Below, one piece after another: positions 1-9,001 of a stretch of DNA of 11,816 bases (positions are counted from its first letter, which is position 1; each line of letters starts with the position of its first letter). Where the stretch lies: NCBI GenBank assembly GCA_035505995.1, contig DATJQF010000231.1, positions 1 to 11,816 of the forward strand, read 5' to 3'. A model generated the notes under the pieces. The model saw nothing but the letters and a program-made list of their open reading frames with translations, had not been told where the DNA came from and did not search any database. The DNA is from DATJQF01 sp035505995 (lineage in GTDB: Bacteria > Bacteroidota > Bacteroidia > Bacteroidales > FEN-979). The position numbers and the translations under genes were made by a program.

Positions 1-355
1 CCCCGGGAAGGATGAAATTCCTGAGCTCGGGCAGGGCCAGGTTCATCTCATCCATTTCCTTTTCCAGCAGGAGCACATCCTCTTCCGTCAGTTTTGGCAG
101 TTCCTTCGGCGGCAGCGCCGGATCGGAGGCGATCCAGGCCTCGGCAATGAAAAGGTTCTCCTGGATCTTCAGAAGGATCGCCCGGTACCGGGGATCGATC
201 TCCTGCCCCGCGATCATGCCCAGGAAGGAGTTCAGCTCATCCACGGTGCCGTACGCTTCCACCCGTTCGTGGCTTTTTTTCACGCGGGTCCCGCCGAGCA
301 GGGAGGTTTCCCCCTTGTCGCCGGTCTTGGTATAGATTTTATTTTTCCCGGTCAT
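1..355 (-). CDS. pduO: PduO-type ATP:cob(I)alamin adenosyltransferase, partial (N-terminal 118 residues)
   Basis: The product transfers the adenosyl group of ATP to cob(I)alamin, giving adenosylcobalamin in the cytosol. The visible N-terminus reads MTGKNKIYTKTGDKGETSLL, continues with GGTRVKKSHERVEAYGTVDE and then LNSFLG. These are the hallmark TKTGDKG...LxGGxRVxKxxxRxExYGxxDELNS segments of the PduO/MMAB family, where they form the ATP-binding N-terminus. The last visible residues, NFILPG, match the family's FILPGG turn, so about 60-80 residues including the R/E-rich C-terminal helix lie beyond the left edge. The ATG is 3 nt after the PEP carboxykinase stop, so the two are almost certainly co-transcribed and probably translationally coupled. 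The best-known client of adenosylcobalamin here would be methylmalonyl-CoA mutase, which is not in this window. The family call is secure; the symbol is by class only. Confidence 0.95.
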   Translation of the reverse strand, partial: MTGKNKIYTKTGDKGETSLLGGTRVKKSHERVEAYGTVDELNSFLGMIAGQEIDPRYRAILLKIQENLFIAEAWIASDPALPPKELPKLTEEDVLLLEKEMDEMNLALPELRNFILPG

Positions 356-358
356 GCG

Positions 359-2149
359 TCAGGCATTCAAACGGGCATTGAGACTACTTAACTGGTCAGA
401 CATCTCTTTCGGCAAACGGTTGCCAAACTGCTGCTGGTGTTCGGAGATCAGCTCGCATTCCCGCAGCCATTCCTCCCGGTTCACCTTCAGCAATTCCTCC
501 ATCTGCTCCGGGGTCACGGTAAGGCCCGACAGATCCAGGGCACTCTTTTCCGGAACCCATCCTATGGGCGTTTTCACCGCAGAGGGTTTGCCATCCACCT
601 GCTCGAAGATCCATTTCAGCACCCGGACATTATCGCCGTATCCCGGCCAGAGGAACATCCCGTCGGCACCTTTCCGGAACCAGTTGACGTTGAAAATCTT
701 CGGCAGCCTGTCCGGCCTGGGCGCGATCTTCCCGATATGGATCCAGTGGCCGAAATAATCCCCCATGTGATACCCGCAGAAAGGCAGCATCGCGAAAGGA
801 TCCCGGCGAACACCGGCTTTCAGCCCCAGCGCGGCCGCCGTCACTTCGGAGCCTACGATCGAACCCATGAAAACCCCGTGGTTCCAGTCGAACGACTGGT
901 ACACCAGCGGCACGGTACCGGGTCTCCGGCCGCCGAAAAGGAAGGCGGAGATTGGCACCCCTTTCGGGTTCTCCCAATCCTTGTCGATCACGGGACATTG
1001 CGAGGCGGGTGCGGTGAACCGGGCATTGGGATGGGCTGCGCAGCGGTTCTTATCGCCGGTGTAAGGCTCGTTGTTCCAGGTGATGCTTCCCGGGGGAAAA
1101 TCGGTGCCGATCCCTTCCCACCAGATATCCCTGTCGGGTGTGAGGGCCGTATTGGTAAAGATCGAATTGGCCCGGCAGGAAAGCATCGCATTGGGGTTCG
1201 TCTTCATGGAAGTATAGGGCGCCACGCCGAAAAATCCTGCCTCCGGGTTGATGGCATACAGGCGGCCGTCCTCCCCGAATTTCATCCAGGCTATGTCGTC
1301 GCCCACCGTCTCCACCTTCCACCCGGGGATCGAGGGGATCAGCATGGCGAGATTCGTCTTCCCGCAGGCGCTCGGGAAAGCGGCGGCAAAATATTTTTTC
1401 ACGCCCTGCGGGCTGGTGATGCCCATGATCAGCATATGCTCGGCCAGCCATCCTTCCCGGCGCGCCATCACCGAGGCGATGCGGAGGGCGAAGCATTTCT
1501 TGCCCAGCAGCGCATTCCCGCCATAGCCGCTGCCGTAGGACCATATTTCGTTGGTTTCGGGGAAATGGGCGATGTATTTGTCCTTGATCGGGGCGCAGGG
1601 CCACTTTTTATCCACCTGTCCGGGCTCCAGGGGAGCGCCTACCGAATGAAGGCAGGGAACGAAATCCCCGTCGCCCAGGATCTCCAGGACCTTTTCCCCC
1701 ATCCGGGTCATGATCTTCATGTTGGCGACGACATACGGGGAATCCGTTATCTGGACCCCGATATGCGCGATCTTCGATCCCAGCGGCCCCATGCTGAAGG
1801 GAATGACATACAGCGTTCTCCCCTTCATCGATCCCGTGAATTTGGCGGTCAGGGTGGCTTTCATCTCCACCGGGTCGGTCCAGTTGTTCGTCGGTCCCGC
1901 ATCCTCCTTGTTTGCCGCGCAGATGAACGTCCGGTTCTCCACCCGGGCGACATCGCTGGGATCGCTCTGGAAATAATAGCTGTTGGGGCGGAGTTTTTCG
2001 TTCAGCTTTACGGCAATGCCGCAATCTACGAGACTTTCGAGCAGCAGGCGGCTCTCTTCTTCGGATCCGTCGCACCAATGGACTTTTTCCGGCTGGCAGA
2101 CCGCCGTCCATTCATCGACCCATTGGCGGAGTTTGGTGGAGATGGTCAT
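359..2149 (-). CDS. pckG: Phosphoenolpyruvate carboxykinase (GTP)
   Basis: This cytosolic enzyme interconverts oxaloacetate + GTP with PEP + CO2 + GDP, in gluconeogenesis or, reversed, in anaplerotic CO2 fixation. The product is 596 aa, a full-length member of the GTP-dependent family (usual length about 600-620). Visible motifs in order are the substrate loop SYGSGYGGNALLGKK (204-218), metal-site residues around AEHMLI (236-241), the P-loop FPSACGKTN (258-266) with the family's reactive Cys262 and Lys264, the kinase-2 motif VGDDIAW (282-288) with Asp284/Asp285, NPEAGFFGVAP (301-311), and FGGRRP (405-410). All catalytic landmarks are intact. It lies 169 nt downstream of the aspartate aminotransferase, with a tandem repeat between, and 3 nt upstream of the cobalamin adenosyltransferase. 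The sequence is clearly the GTP family and not the unrelated-sequence ATP family known from Bacteroides. The ATG at 2149 gives the expected N-terminus. Confidence 0.98.
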   Translation of the reverse strand: MTISTKLRQWVDEWTAVCQPEKVHWCDGSEEESRLLLESLVDCGIAVKLNEKLRPNSYYFQSDPSDVARVENRTFICAANKEDAGPTNNWTDPVEMKATLTAKFTGSMKGRTLYVIPFSMGPLGSKIAHIGVQITDSPYVVANMKIMTRMGEKVLEILGDGDFVPCLHSVGAPLEPGQVDKKWPCAPIKDKYIAHFPETNEIWSYGSGYGGNALLGKKCFALRIASVMARREGWLAEHMLIMGITSPQGVKKYFAAAFPSACGKTNLAMLIPSIPGWKVETVGDDIAWMKFGEDGRLYAINPEAGFFGVAPYTSMKTNPNAMLSCRANSIFTNTALTPDRDIWWEGIGTDFPPGSITWNNEPYTGDKNRCAAHPNARFTAPASQCPVIDKDWENPKGVPISAFLFGGRRPGTVPLVYQSFDWNHGVFMGSIVGSEVTAAALGLKAGVRRDPFAMLPFCGYHMGDYFGHWIHIGKIAPRPDRLPKIFNVNWFRKGADGMFLWPGYGDNVRVLKWIFEQVDGKPSAVKTPIGWVPEKSALDLSGLTVTPEQMEELLKVNREEWLRECELISEHQQQFGNRLPKEMSDQLSSLNARLNA

Positions 2150-2170
2150 GGGGTGGAGGTTGGGGGTGAT

Positions 2171-2320
2171 GGTGTTAGGGGTTATTAAGGGTAATTAAGG
2201 GTAATTAAGGGCAACTAAAGGTAACTAAAGGTAATTAAAGGTCATTAAAGGTCATTATGGGTAATTATAGGTGACTTTGGTGACTTCTTGGTGACTTCTT
2301 GGTGACTCTTTGGTGACTTT
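2171..2320. repeat. Degenerate 10-bp to 11-bp tandem repeat between aspartate aminotransferase and pckG
   Basis: From 2181 to 2270 there are nine consecutive 10-bp units, for example gttattaagg, gtaattaagg (twice), gcaactaaag, gtaactaaag, gtaattaaag, gtcattaaag, gtcattatgg and gtaattatag. From 2271 the motif shifts to gtgacttt-type units, mostly 11 bp (gtgacttcttg at 2280-2290 and 2291-2301, gtgactctttg at 2302-2312). A weak unit may precede at 2171. The array ends inside the TAA stop of the aminotransferase (2319-2321) and stops about 30-40 nt short of the pckG start. It fills almost the whole 169-nt gap. No protein or RNA gene is visible in it. On the minus strand it gives repeated TTACCTTTA strings that resemble, but do not match, the TAnnTTTG promoter element. 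Confidence 0.95.
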
Positions 2321-3512
2321 ATATAAGTTTCCCCAGTGCCTCTTTGATCCTCTTCACGGCTTCTGTGAGGTTTTCCTTGGAGGTGGCGTAGGAGAATCTC
2401 ACGCAGTTCGGGTCGCCGAAGGCATCTCCGGGAACGGTGGCCACATAGACTGTATTCAGGAGGTACATGCAGAGATCGTTGGCATTTTCGATTTTTGTTT
2501 TCCCGTGGCTTTTGCCGAAGTAATAGGAGATATCGGGGAAAATGTAAAAGGCGCCGTCGGGATGGTTCAGCTTCATACCCGGGATCCCGCCAAGCAGCTC
2601 CAGCAGCAGATCCCTTCTTTCCCGGAATGCCTGCTGCATATGCAGAAGCTCCGGGGTATGGGGATCCTTGCCGATCGCTTCAAGCGCGGCCCGCTGGGCG
2701 ATGGAGCAGGTGCCGGAAGTGAACTGTCCCTGGATCTTGTCGCAAGCTTTGGCGATAGCCGGCGGGGCGGCGATATAGCCGATCCTCCAGCCCGTCATGG
2801 CAAAACCCTTCGAGACCCCGTTGACCACGATCACCTGGTCTTTGACAAACCCGAACTGGGCCAGGCTTTCATGCTTCCCGATGAAATTGATATGCTCATA
2901 GATCTCGTCCGCGATCACATAGATGCCGGGATGACGGGCGATCACTTCGGCAATGGCTTTGAGCTCCTCTTTGGTATAAACGGAACCGGTGGGATTGCAG
3001 GGAGAGCTGAAGATCATCAGCTTGGTCCTGGGCGTGATCGCATGTTCGATCTGTTCCGCGGTCACCTTGAAATTTTGTGCAATAGTCGCCTGCACCGGCA
3101 CCATCTTCCCTTCCGCCACCTTGACGATCTCCTTGTAAGAGACCCAGTAGGGGGACGGCAGGATCACTTCGTCGCCCGGGTTGACCAGGCACAGCACGAC
3201 ATTGGCGATCGACTGCTTGGCGCCGGTGGAGACCACGATCTGTTCGCACTTGTAGTCCAGGTTATTGTCCCGCTTCAGCTTCAGGCAGATGGCGTCGCGG
3301 AGATCGGTGTACCCGGCAACCGGAGGGTAGAACGTGAAATTATCATCGATGGCCTTCTTAGCTGCATTCTTGATGTAGTCGGGAGTATTGAAATCGGGTT
3401 CGCCGAGGCTGAGGTTGATGACCTGGTGGCCCCGGGCCTTCAGCTCCCTGCTTTTCCGTGCCATGGCCAGCGTTTCCGATTCCGACAAATAGTTGATCCG
3501 GTTCGAAAGCAT
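2319..3512 (-). CDS. aspC: Aspartate aminotransferase-type class I/II PLP enzyme
   Basis: The enzyme probably transfers the amino group between aspartate/oxaloacetate and glutamate/2-oxoglutarate in the cytosol. From the ATG at 3512 the product is 397 aa, normal for the class Ib aspartate aminotransferase group. The frame stays open to an upstream ATG at 3554, but the family N-terminus (LSNRINYLSESETLAM) fits the 3512 start, and the -7 promoter motif at 3559-3552 would leave no leader for the longer form. Landmarks are NLSLGEPDFNTP (33-44), SSPCNPTG with Asn173, ADEIYEH with Asp202 and Tyr205, the PLP lysine Lys235 in VSKGFAMTGWRIGY, and substrate-carboxylate Arg372 in VRFSYA. Downstream on the same strand is pckG, which consumes the oxaloacetate made here. 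Exact substrate preference (aspartate, or also prephenate or aromatic acids) cannot be settled from sequence alone. Confidence 0.95.
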   Translation of the reverse strand: MLSNRINYLSESETLAMARKSRELKARGHQVINLSLGEPDFNTPDYIKNAAKKAIDDNFTFYPPVAGYTDLRDAICLKLKRDNNLDYKCEQIVVSTGAKQSIANVVLCLVNPGDEVILPSPYWVSYKEIVKVAEGKMVPVQATIAQNFKVTAEQIEHAITPRTKLMIFSSPCNPTGSVYTKEELKAIAEVIARHPGIYVIADEIYEHINFIGKHESLAQFGFVKDQVIVVNGVSKGFAMTGWRIGYIAAPPAIAKACDKIQGQFTSGTCSIAQRAALEAIGKDPHTPELLHMQQAFRERRDLLLELLGGIPGMKLNHPDGAFYIFPDISYYFGKSHGKTKIENANDLCMYLLNTVYVATVPGDAFGDPNCVRFSYATSKENLTEAVKRIKEALGKLI

Positions 3513-3551
3513 AGTATATAAAGTTATGATTATGAGCTTTTTTAAGGAACG

Positions 3552-3559
3552 CAAAGGTA
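3552..3559 (-). promoter_or_regulatory. Bacteroidota-type -7 element for the aspartate aminotransferase gene
   Basis: Read on the minus strand this is TACCTTTG, an exact match to the Bacteroidota TAnnTTTG -7 consensus, 39 nt before the ATG at 3512. The surrounding DNA is A/T-rich. I see no convincing TTTG at the expected -33 position. Confidence 0.6.
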
Positions 3560-3571
3560 AAAAATTTTTAT

Positions 3572-3579
3572 TAGATTTG
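3572..3579 (+). promoter_or_regulatory. Bacteroidota-type -7 element for the divergent small membrane protein gene
   Basis: The bases TAGATTTG match TAnnTTTG exactly and lie 15 nt before the ATG at 3595, so the mRNA leader would be very short (under about 10 nt). It is back-to-back with the minus-strand element at 3552-3559, with 12 nt between them, so the two promoters must overlap physically. Confidence 0.45.
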
Positions 3580-3594
3580 TAAAAAAGTAAGCCT

Positions 3595-4119
3595 ATGCCG
3601 AGGATCCTGATCTACCTCATCGTAATAACCTATTCCACAGCGCTTTTCCTGGGCTCCGCCCTGCTGGTTTTATGGTATTATTTTCGTCAGAACCGGAAAA
3701 AAAGCCCGCCGATAGCCGGGTCCGGGGAATCCGCGGTCATCCTGCCGATCCGGCTCCAGGCCTATGAGCGGACGGTGCTGTTCCTGGAGCGGATCACGCC
3801 CGCGAATCTCGTGATGCGGCTCCACAAGCCCGAGATGAATGCCGTGCAGCTTCAATCGGCGCTCATCAAAGCCATCCGGGAGGAATTCGATTATAACCTG
3901 TCGCAGCAGCTTTATCTTTCCCTCCATGCCTGGGAGCTGGTGAAAAATGCCAAGGAAGAGGCGATCCGGCTGATCAACACGGCAGCCGGCAAGCTGGAAG
4001 AAACCGCTCCTTCCGCGGAGCTCGTGCGGACGATCATGGAGCTGGTGGTATCGGCGAACCGCCTCCCGGTGGACCGGGCGCTGGAGGAGATCAAAAAGGA
4101 AATCCGCAAAGAATTTTAA
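3595..4119 (+). CDS. Small membrane-anchored protein of unknown function (Bacteroidota family)
   Basis: The product is 174 aa. Residues 4-29 (ILIYLIVITYSTALFLGSAL, then LVLWYY) form one hydrophobic segment followed by RQNRKK, so a single N-terminal anchor with a cytoplasmic C-terminal domain is likely by the positive-inside rule. The rest is soluble and mainly helical: LPIRLQAYERTVLFLERI (50-67), a region with NLVMRL and ALIKAIREEFDYNLSQQLYL (89-108), then AWELVKNAKEEAIRLINTAA (112-131) and a charged helical tail. The LQAYERxxLFLERI and AWELVKNAKEE segments remind me of a conserved Bacteroidota family that I recall as DUF7935; this is unverified. No catalytic motif is visible. It is divergent from the aminotransferase gene and convergent with the AlkD-like gene (22 nt between stops), so it is probably transcribed alone. 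Confidence 0.85.
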   Translation: MPRILIYLIVITYSTALFLGSALLVLWYYFRQNRKKSPPIAGSGESAVILPIRLQAYERTVLFLERITPANLVMRLHKPEMNAVQLQSALIKAIREEFDYNLSQQLYLSLHAWELVKNAKEEAIRLINTAAGKLEETAPSAELVRTIMELVVSANRLPVDRALEEIKKEIRKEF

Positions 4120-4141
4120 ATCAGGAAAGAAGAGGCAGGAG

Positions 4142-4870
4142 TTATCTCTTGCCGGCTGTTTTCTCCCGTTTGAACTGTGCCTTCCGCTTTGTATCCATCT
4201 TTTCGGTGGCATACTGGAAGATCAGCCGGGGAGCGGTGTTCTTGTACTTCAGGAGAAAATCCTCCACCACGATGGGCTGCTTTTTCCAGGCTTCGCGCAG
4301 GAACCATCCCAGTCCCTGGTGCACTTCCCTTTCCGGGTCCATCATCATCGGCTCGATGAACTCCAGGTAATGATCGAAGCACGCGAGCGCTTTCAGCGGC
4401 TTGATCAGCGAAACCGGCACCGCCCGGCGCTGGAACTTGTTCGCCGCGGTCTGCCAGGGCTCAAAGGAGTTATAGTCGATGAGCTGCTTTTTGAAAAACA
4501 GCGGCATCAGCTCTCCGCTGATATAATCGGAATGGGCCCAGTTGTGAATGCCGATCTCGAACCATTTGCCGACGGCGCTGAAAGTTGCCCGGTTCCAGTC
4601 TTTATGAAAGTGCCTGACCAGCTGGATGGCGATGCTGGTTTCCTCGTATTTGCCGGTGCGCACCAGCAGCGGGGCCGTCTCCAGCACGAAATTCAGGTTC
4701 ACCCCCTCAATGGTTGTGACCTGCTGCACCTTCTTTTCCACCAGCTCGTGCGGGATCCCCCACGCATCATAATTATCCCGGAAATACCGCTGGTACTTTT
4801 TAACGATGGCCGGATCCGCATGGGTCTGACAGAATTTGCGGATATCATTGAAAAAATCGACAGGACGCAT
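4142..4870 (-). CDS. alkD: AlkD-like DNA alkylation repair glycosylase
   Basis: AlkD-family proteins are HEAT-like-repeat DNA glycosylases that release N3- and N7-alkylated purines. From the ATG at 4870 the product is 242 aa, near the family norm. It is helical throughout, with the family blocks VGKWFEIGIHNWAHSDYISG (100-119), KFQRRAVPVSLI (145-156), EVHQGLGWFLREAWKKQP (182-199) and a C-terminal helix through TAPRLIFQYATEKM. Trp111, Asp115, Arg148/Arg149 and Trp189 line up, with a shift of 0-2, with the Bacillus cereus AlkD active-site residues Trp109, Asp113, Arg148 and Trp187, so the catalytic set looks intact. An in-frame TTG at 4876 would add two residues; I prefer the ATG. It follows alaS on the same strand by 27 nt, across a 7-bp tandem repeat, and may share its transcript. 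Activity is inferred, not shown. Confidence 0.93.
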   Translation of the reverse strand: MRPVDFFNDIRKFCQTHADPAIVKKYQRYFRDNYDAWGIPHELVEKKVQQVTTIEGVNLNFVLETAPLLVRTGKYEETSIAIQLVRHFHKDWNRATFSAVGKWFEIGIHNWAHSDYISGELMPLFFKKQLIDYNSFEPWQTAANKFQRRAVPVSLIKPLKALACFDHYLEFIEPMMMDPEREVHQGLGWFLREAWKKQPIVVEDFLLKYKNTAPRLIFQYATEKMDTKRKAQFKREKTAGKR

Positions 4871-4874
4871 AATC

Positions 4875-4897
4875 AATTACGAATTACGAATAACGAA

Positions 4898-4902
<5 letters not shown>
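4875..4902. repeat. Four 7-bp tandem repeats (aattacg) spanning the alaS stop codon
   Basis: There are four contiguous units: aattacg, aattacg, aataacg, aattacg. The TAA stop of alaS (4900-4898 on the minus strand) lies inside the fourth unit, and the array fills most of the gap to the AlkD-like gene. Read through on the plus strand such arrays give spurious peptides of the ELRITN type, which I recall as common in Bacteroidota annotations. It is too short to be a CRISPR and has no spacers. Confidence 0.9.
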
Positions 4903-7537
<2,635 letters not shown>

Positions 7538-7593
7538 CCGTATAATCTAGCGTATGCATTTAACAAAAGTTAACAACTTCCGGAAATTCCAGG

Positions 7594-7628
7594 CCTGCAA
7601 AGTTACTTTATTTACTTAATTTTGCAGG
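7594..7628. promoter_or_regulatory. Inverted repeat holding both promoters of the alaS / M23 divergent pair
   Basis: The arm CCTGCAAAGTTA (7594-7605) and the arm TAATTTTGCAGG (7617-7628) are inverted copies matching at 11 of 12 positions around an 11-nt A/T-rich centre. Each arm contains one TAnnTTTG -7 element: TAACTTTG on the minus strand (7605-7598, 60 nt before the alaS ATG) and TAATTTTG on the plus strand (7617-7624, 45 nt before the M23 ATG). Each -7 element lies about where the other promoter's -33 region would be, so the two promoters probably compete, or a dimeric regulator could cover both. The rest of the 132-nt gap (7538-7669) shows no gene. Confidence 0.65.
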
Positions 7629-7669
7629 GCTTATACATCCGGCGTTAATTTTTTCTTTTATACGCATTG

Positions 7670-8641
7670 ATGAGCAAGGTCAAGTACAAGTTCAATAAAA
7701 AATCGCTCACTTTCGACAGGGTACAAACAACTTTCCGCAAAAAGTTGCTGTACTTTTTCACGCATCTTTCCACCGGGGTGGTATTTGCGGCCGTCGTGCT
7801 CGTACTGGCTTTTAACTTCGTCGATTCCCCGAAGGAGAAAGCCCAGAAGCGTGAGATCGAACAGATGAAGCTCCAGTTCCGGATGCTGAACGACCAGCTG
7901 GACCGGGCTACCCGGATCCTGGCCGACCTGGAGGACCGCGACGACAATATCTACCGCGTGATCTTCGAAGCCGAGCCTATTCCTTCCTCTGTGCGGGAAG
8001 CCGGCATCGGCGGAGTGGATCGCTACGAGAGCCTGAAGGGTTTTTCCAACTCGGAGCTGATCATCGAAACGAGGCAGAAAATGGATAAGATCCTCGGGCA
8101 GTTGTATGTACAGTCGAAATCCTTCGACGAGGTCTTCAGCATGGCCAAGAACAAGGAGCTGATGCTCGTGAGCATCCCCGCCATCCAGCCGGTGAGCAAC
8201 AAGGACCTGCGCCGCATCGGTTCCTATTTCGGAATGAGGATGGACCCGTTCTACAAGGTGAGGAAATTCCATGAAGGGATCGACTTTTCCGCACCGGTCG
8301 GCACCGAAGTATATGCCACCGGCAACGGTACGGTGGAAATGGCCGGCAGGGACCAGGGAGGCTACGGCAATGAGATCATCATCAATCACGGATATAATTA
8401 CAAAACGGTATATGCGCACCTGTCGAGGATCTTTGTGAAAGAGGGAGAGAAGATCCTTCGCGGGCAGATCATCGGGTATGTGGGAAATACGGGTAAATCG
8501 ACTTCCCCCCACCTTCATTACGAAGTCCGCAAGAACGGCATCGCCGTGAACCCGATCTATTTCTTCTTCAACGACCTTTCCCCCGACCAGTTCCAGACCA
8601 TGCTCGACCTTTCCTCGCGGCCCTCGCAAACGATGGATTAA
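7670..8641 (+). CDS. M23-family (LytM-type) metallopeptidase with N-terminal membrane anchor
   Basis: This is a probable peptidoglycan endopeptidase of the cell envelope. From the ATG at 7670 the product is 323 aa; an in-frame TTG directly before it is less likely. A basic N-terminus is followed by one transmembrane segment at about 33-51, then a charged coiled-coil-like helix at about 54-92 and a mid-region without clear motifs. The C-terminal M23 domain (about 185-300) has the zinc ligands His201 and Asp205 in FHEGIDFSAP, His250 in VYAHLS, and HLH at 281-283, so the zinc site and catalytic histidines are complete and the protease should be active, not a degenerate activator. The domain lies outside the inner membrane by topology. 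It is first in a tight run with a MerR-type gene (15 nt on) and an alkyltransferase-like gene. Whether it is a growth hydrolase or a division factor cannot be told from sequence. Confidence 0.96.
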   Translation: MSKVKYKFNKKSLTFDRVQTTFRKKLLYFFTHLSTGVVFAAVVLVLAFNFVDSPKEKAQKREIEQMKLQFRMLNDQLDRATRILADLEDRDDNIYRVIFEAEPIPSSVREAGIGGVDRYESLKGFSNSELIIETRQKMDKILGQLYVQSKSFDEVFSMAKNKELMLVSIPAIQPVSNKDLRRIGSYFGMRMDPFYKVRKFHEGIDFSAPVGTEVYATGNGTVEMAGRDQGGYGNEIIINHGYNYKTVYAHLSRIFVKEGEKILRGQIIGYVGNTGKSTSPHLHYEVRKNGIAVNPIYFFFNDLSPDQFQTMLDLSSRPSQTMD

Positions 8642-8656
8642 CAGATCCCTTTCCTC

Positions 8657-8989
8657 ATGCTGAAGAAAAAGAGAACCGGGAAATTATTTTACAGCATCGG
8701 GGAAGTTGCAGAGCTTTTTGAAGTGAATCCGTCCCTGATCCGTTACTGGGAAAAGGAATTCCAGATCCTGAACCCGCAGAAGAACACCAAGGGCAATCGT
8801 CAGTTTACCCCTAAGGACATCGACACCCTGCGCATTATCTACCACCTGGTGAAGGAGCGGGGCTATACCCTGGAAGGTGCAAGGGAAAAGCTTCGCCGGA
8901 ACCGCGAAGATGTGGAGAAGAATGTGGAAATCGCGGATACCCTGACCCGGGTGAAGGAATTCCTCCTGGAGATCCGCAAGGAATTGTAA
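8657..8989 (+). CDS. MerR-type HTH transcriptional regulator, short form
   Basis: The product is 110 aa. Residues 10-35 (LFYSIGEVAELFEVNPSLIR, then YWEKEF) form the MerR helix-turn-helix, followed by the wing region GNRQFTPKDIDTLRIIYHLV (46-65) and a second helical pair ending in GYTLEGAREKLRRN. The C-terminus (about 81-110) is a short amphipathic helix suited to dimerisation. There is no cysteine-rich or ligand-binding effector domain, so it is a one-domain member of the kind common in Bacteroidota, with no inducer that can be named. It starts 15 nt after the M23 stop and ends 12 nt before the alkyltransferase-like start. Its target is unknown; the inverted repeat at 7594-7628 upstream of its own operon is a candidate by position only. 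Confidence 0.93.
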   Translation: MLKKKRTGKLFYSIGEVAELFEVNPSLIRYWEKEFQILNPQKNTKGNRQFTPKDIDTLRIIYHLVKERGYTLEGAREKLRRNREDVEKNVEIADTLTRVKEFLLEIRKEL

Positions 8990-9001
8990 GGCGGGCCCGC
9001 T

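Noticed and set aside
437..2188. A long open frame of 583 codons antisense to pckG, and similar long antisense frames at 2310-3521 and 6473-7573.
   Set aside because: They mirror strongly conserved genes on the other strand, have His/Arg/Gly-rich compositions typical of antisense reading in GC-rich DNA, and show no recognisable domain.
2171..2320. Possible CRISPR array.
   Set aside because: The units are 10-11 bp, degenerate and contiguous, with no unique spacers and no cas genes nearby.
3513..3554. The upstream ATG at 3554 as the aminotransferase start (14 extra residues).
   Set aside because: The extra residues are not family-like and the start would lie about where the transcript begins from the -7 motif at 3559-3552.
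4871..4876. TTG at 4876 as the start of the AlkD-like gene, and the TTG at 7667 as the start of the M23 gene.
   Set aside because: In both cases an ATG lies within one or two codons downstream and the TTG adds only one or two residues without support.
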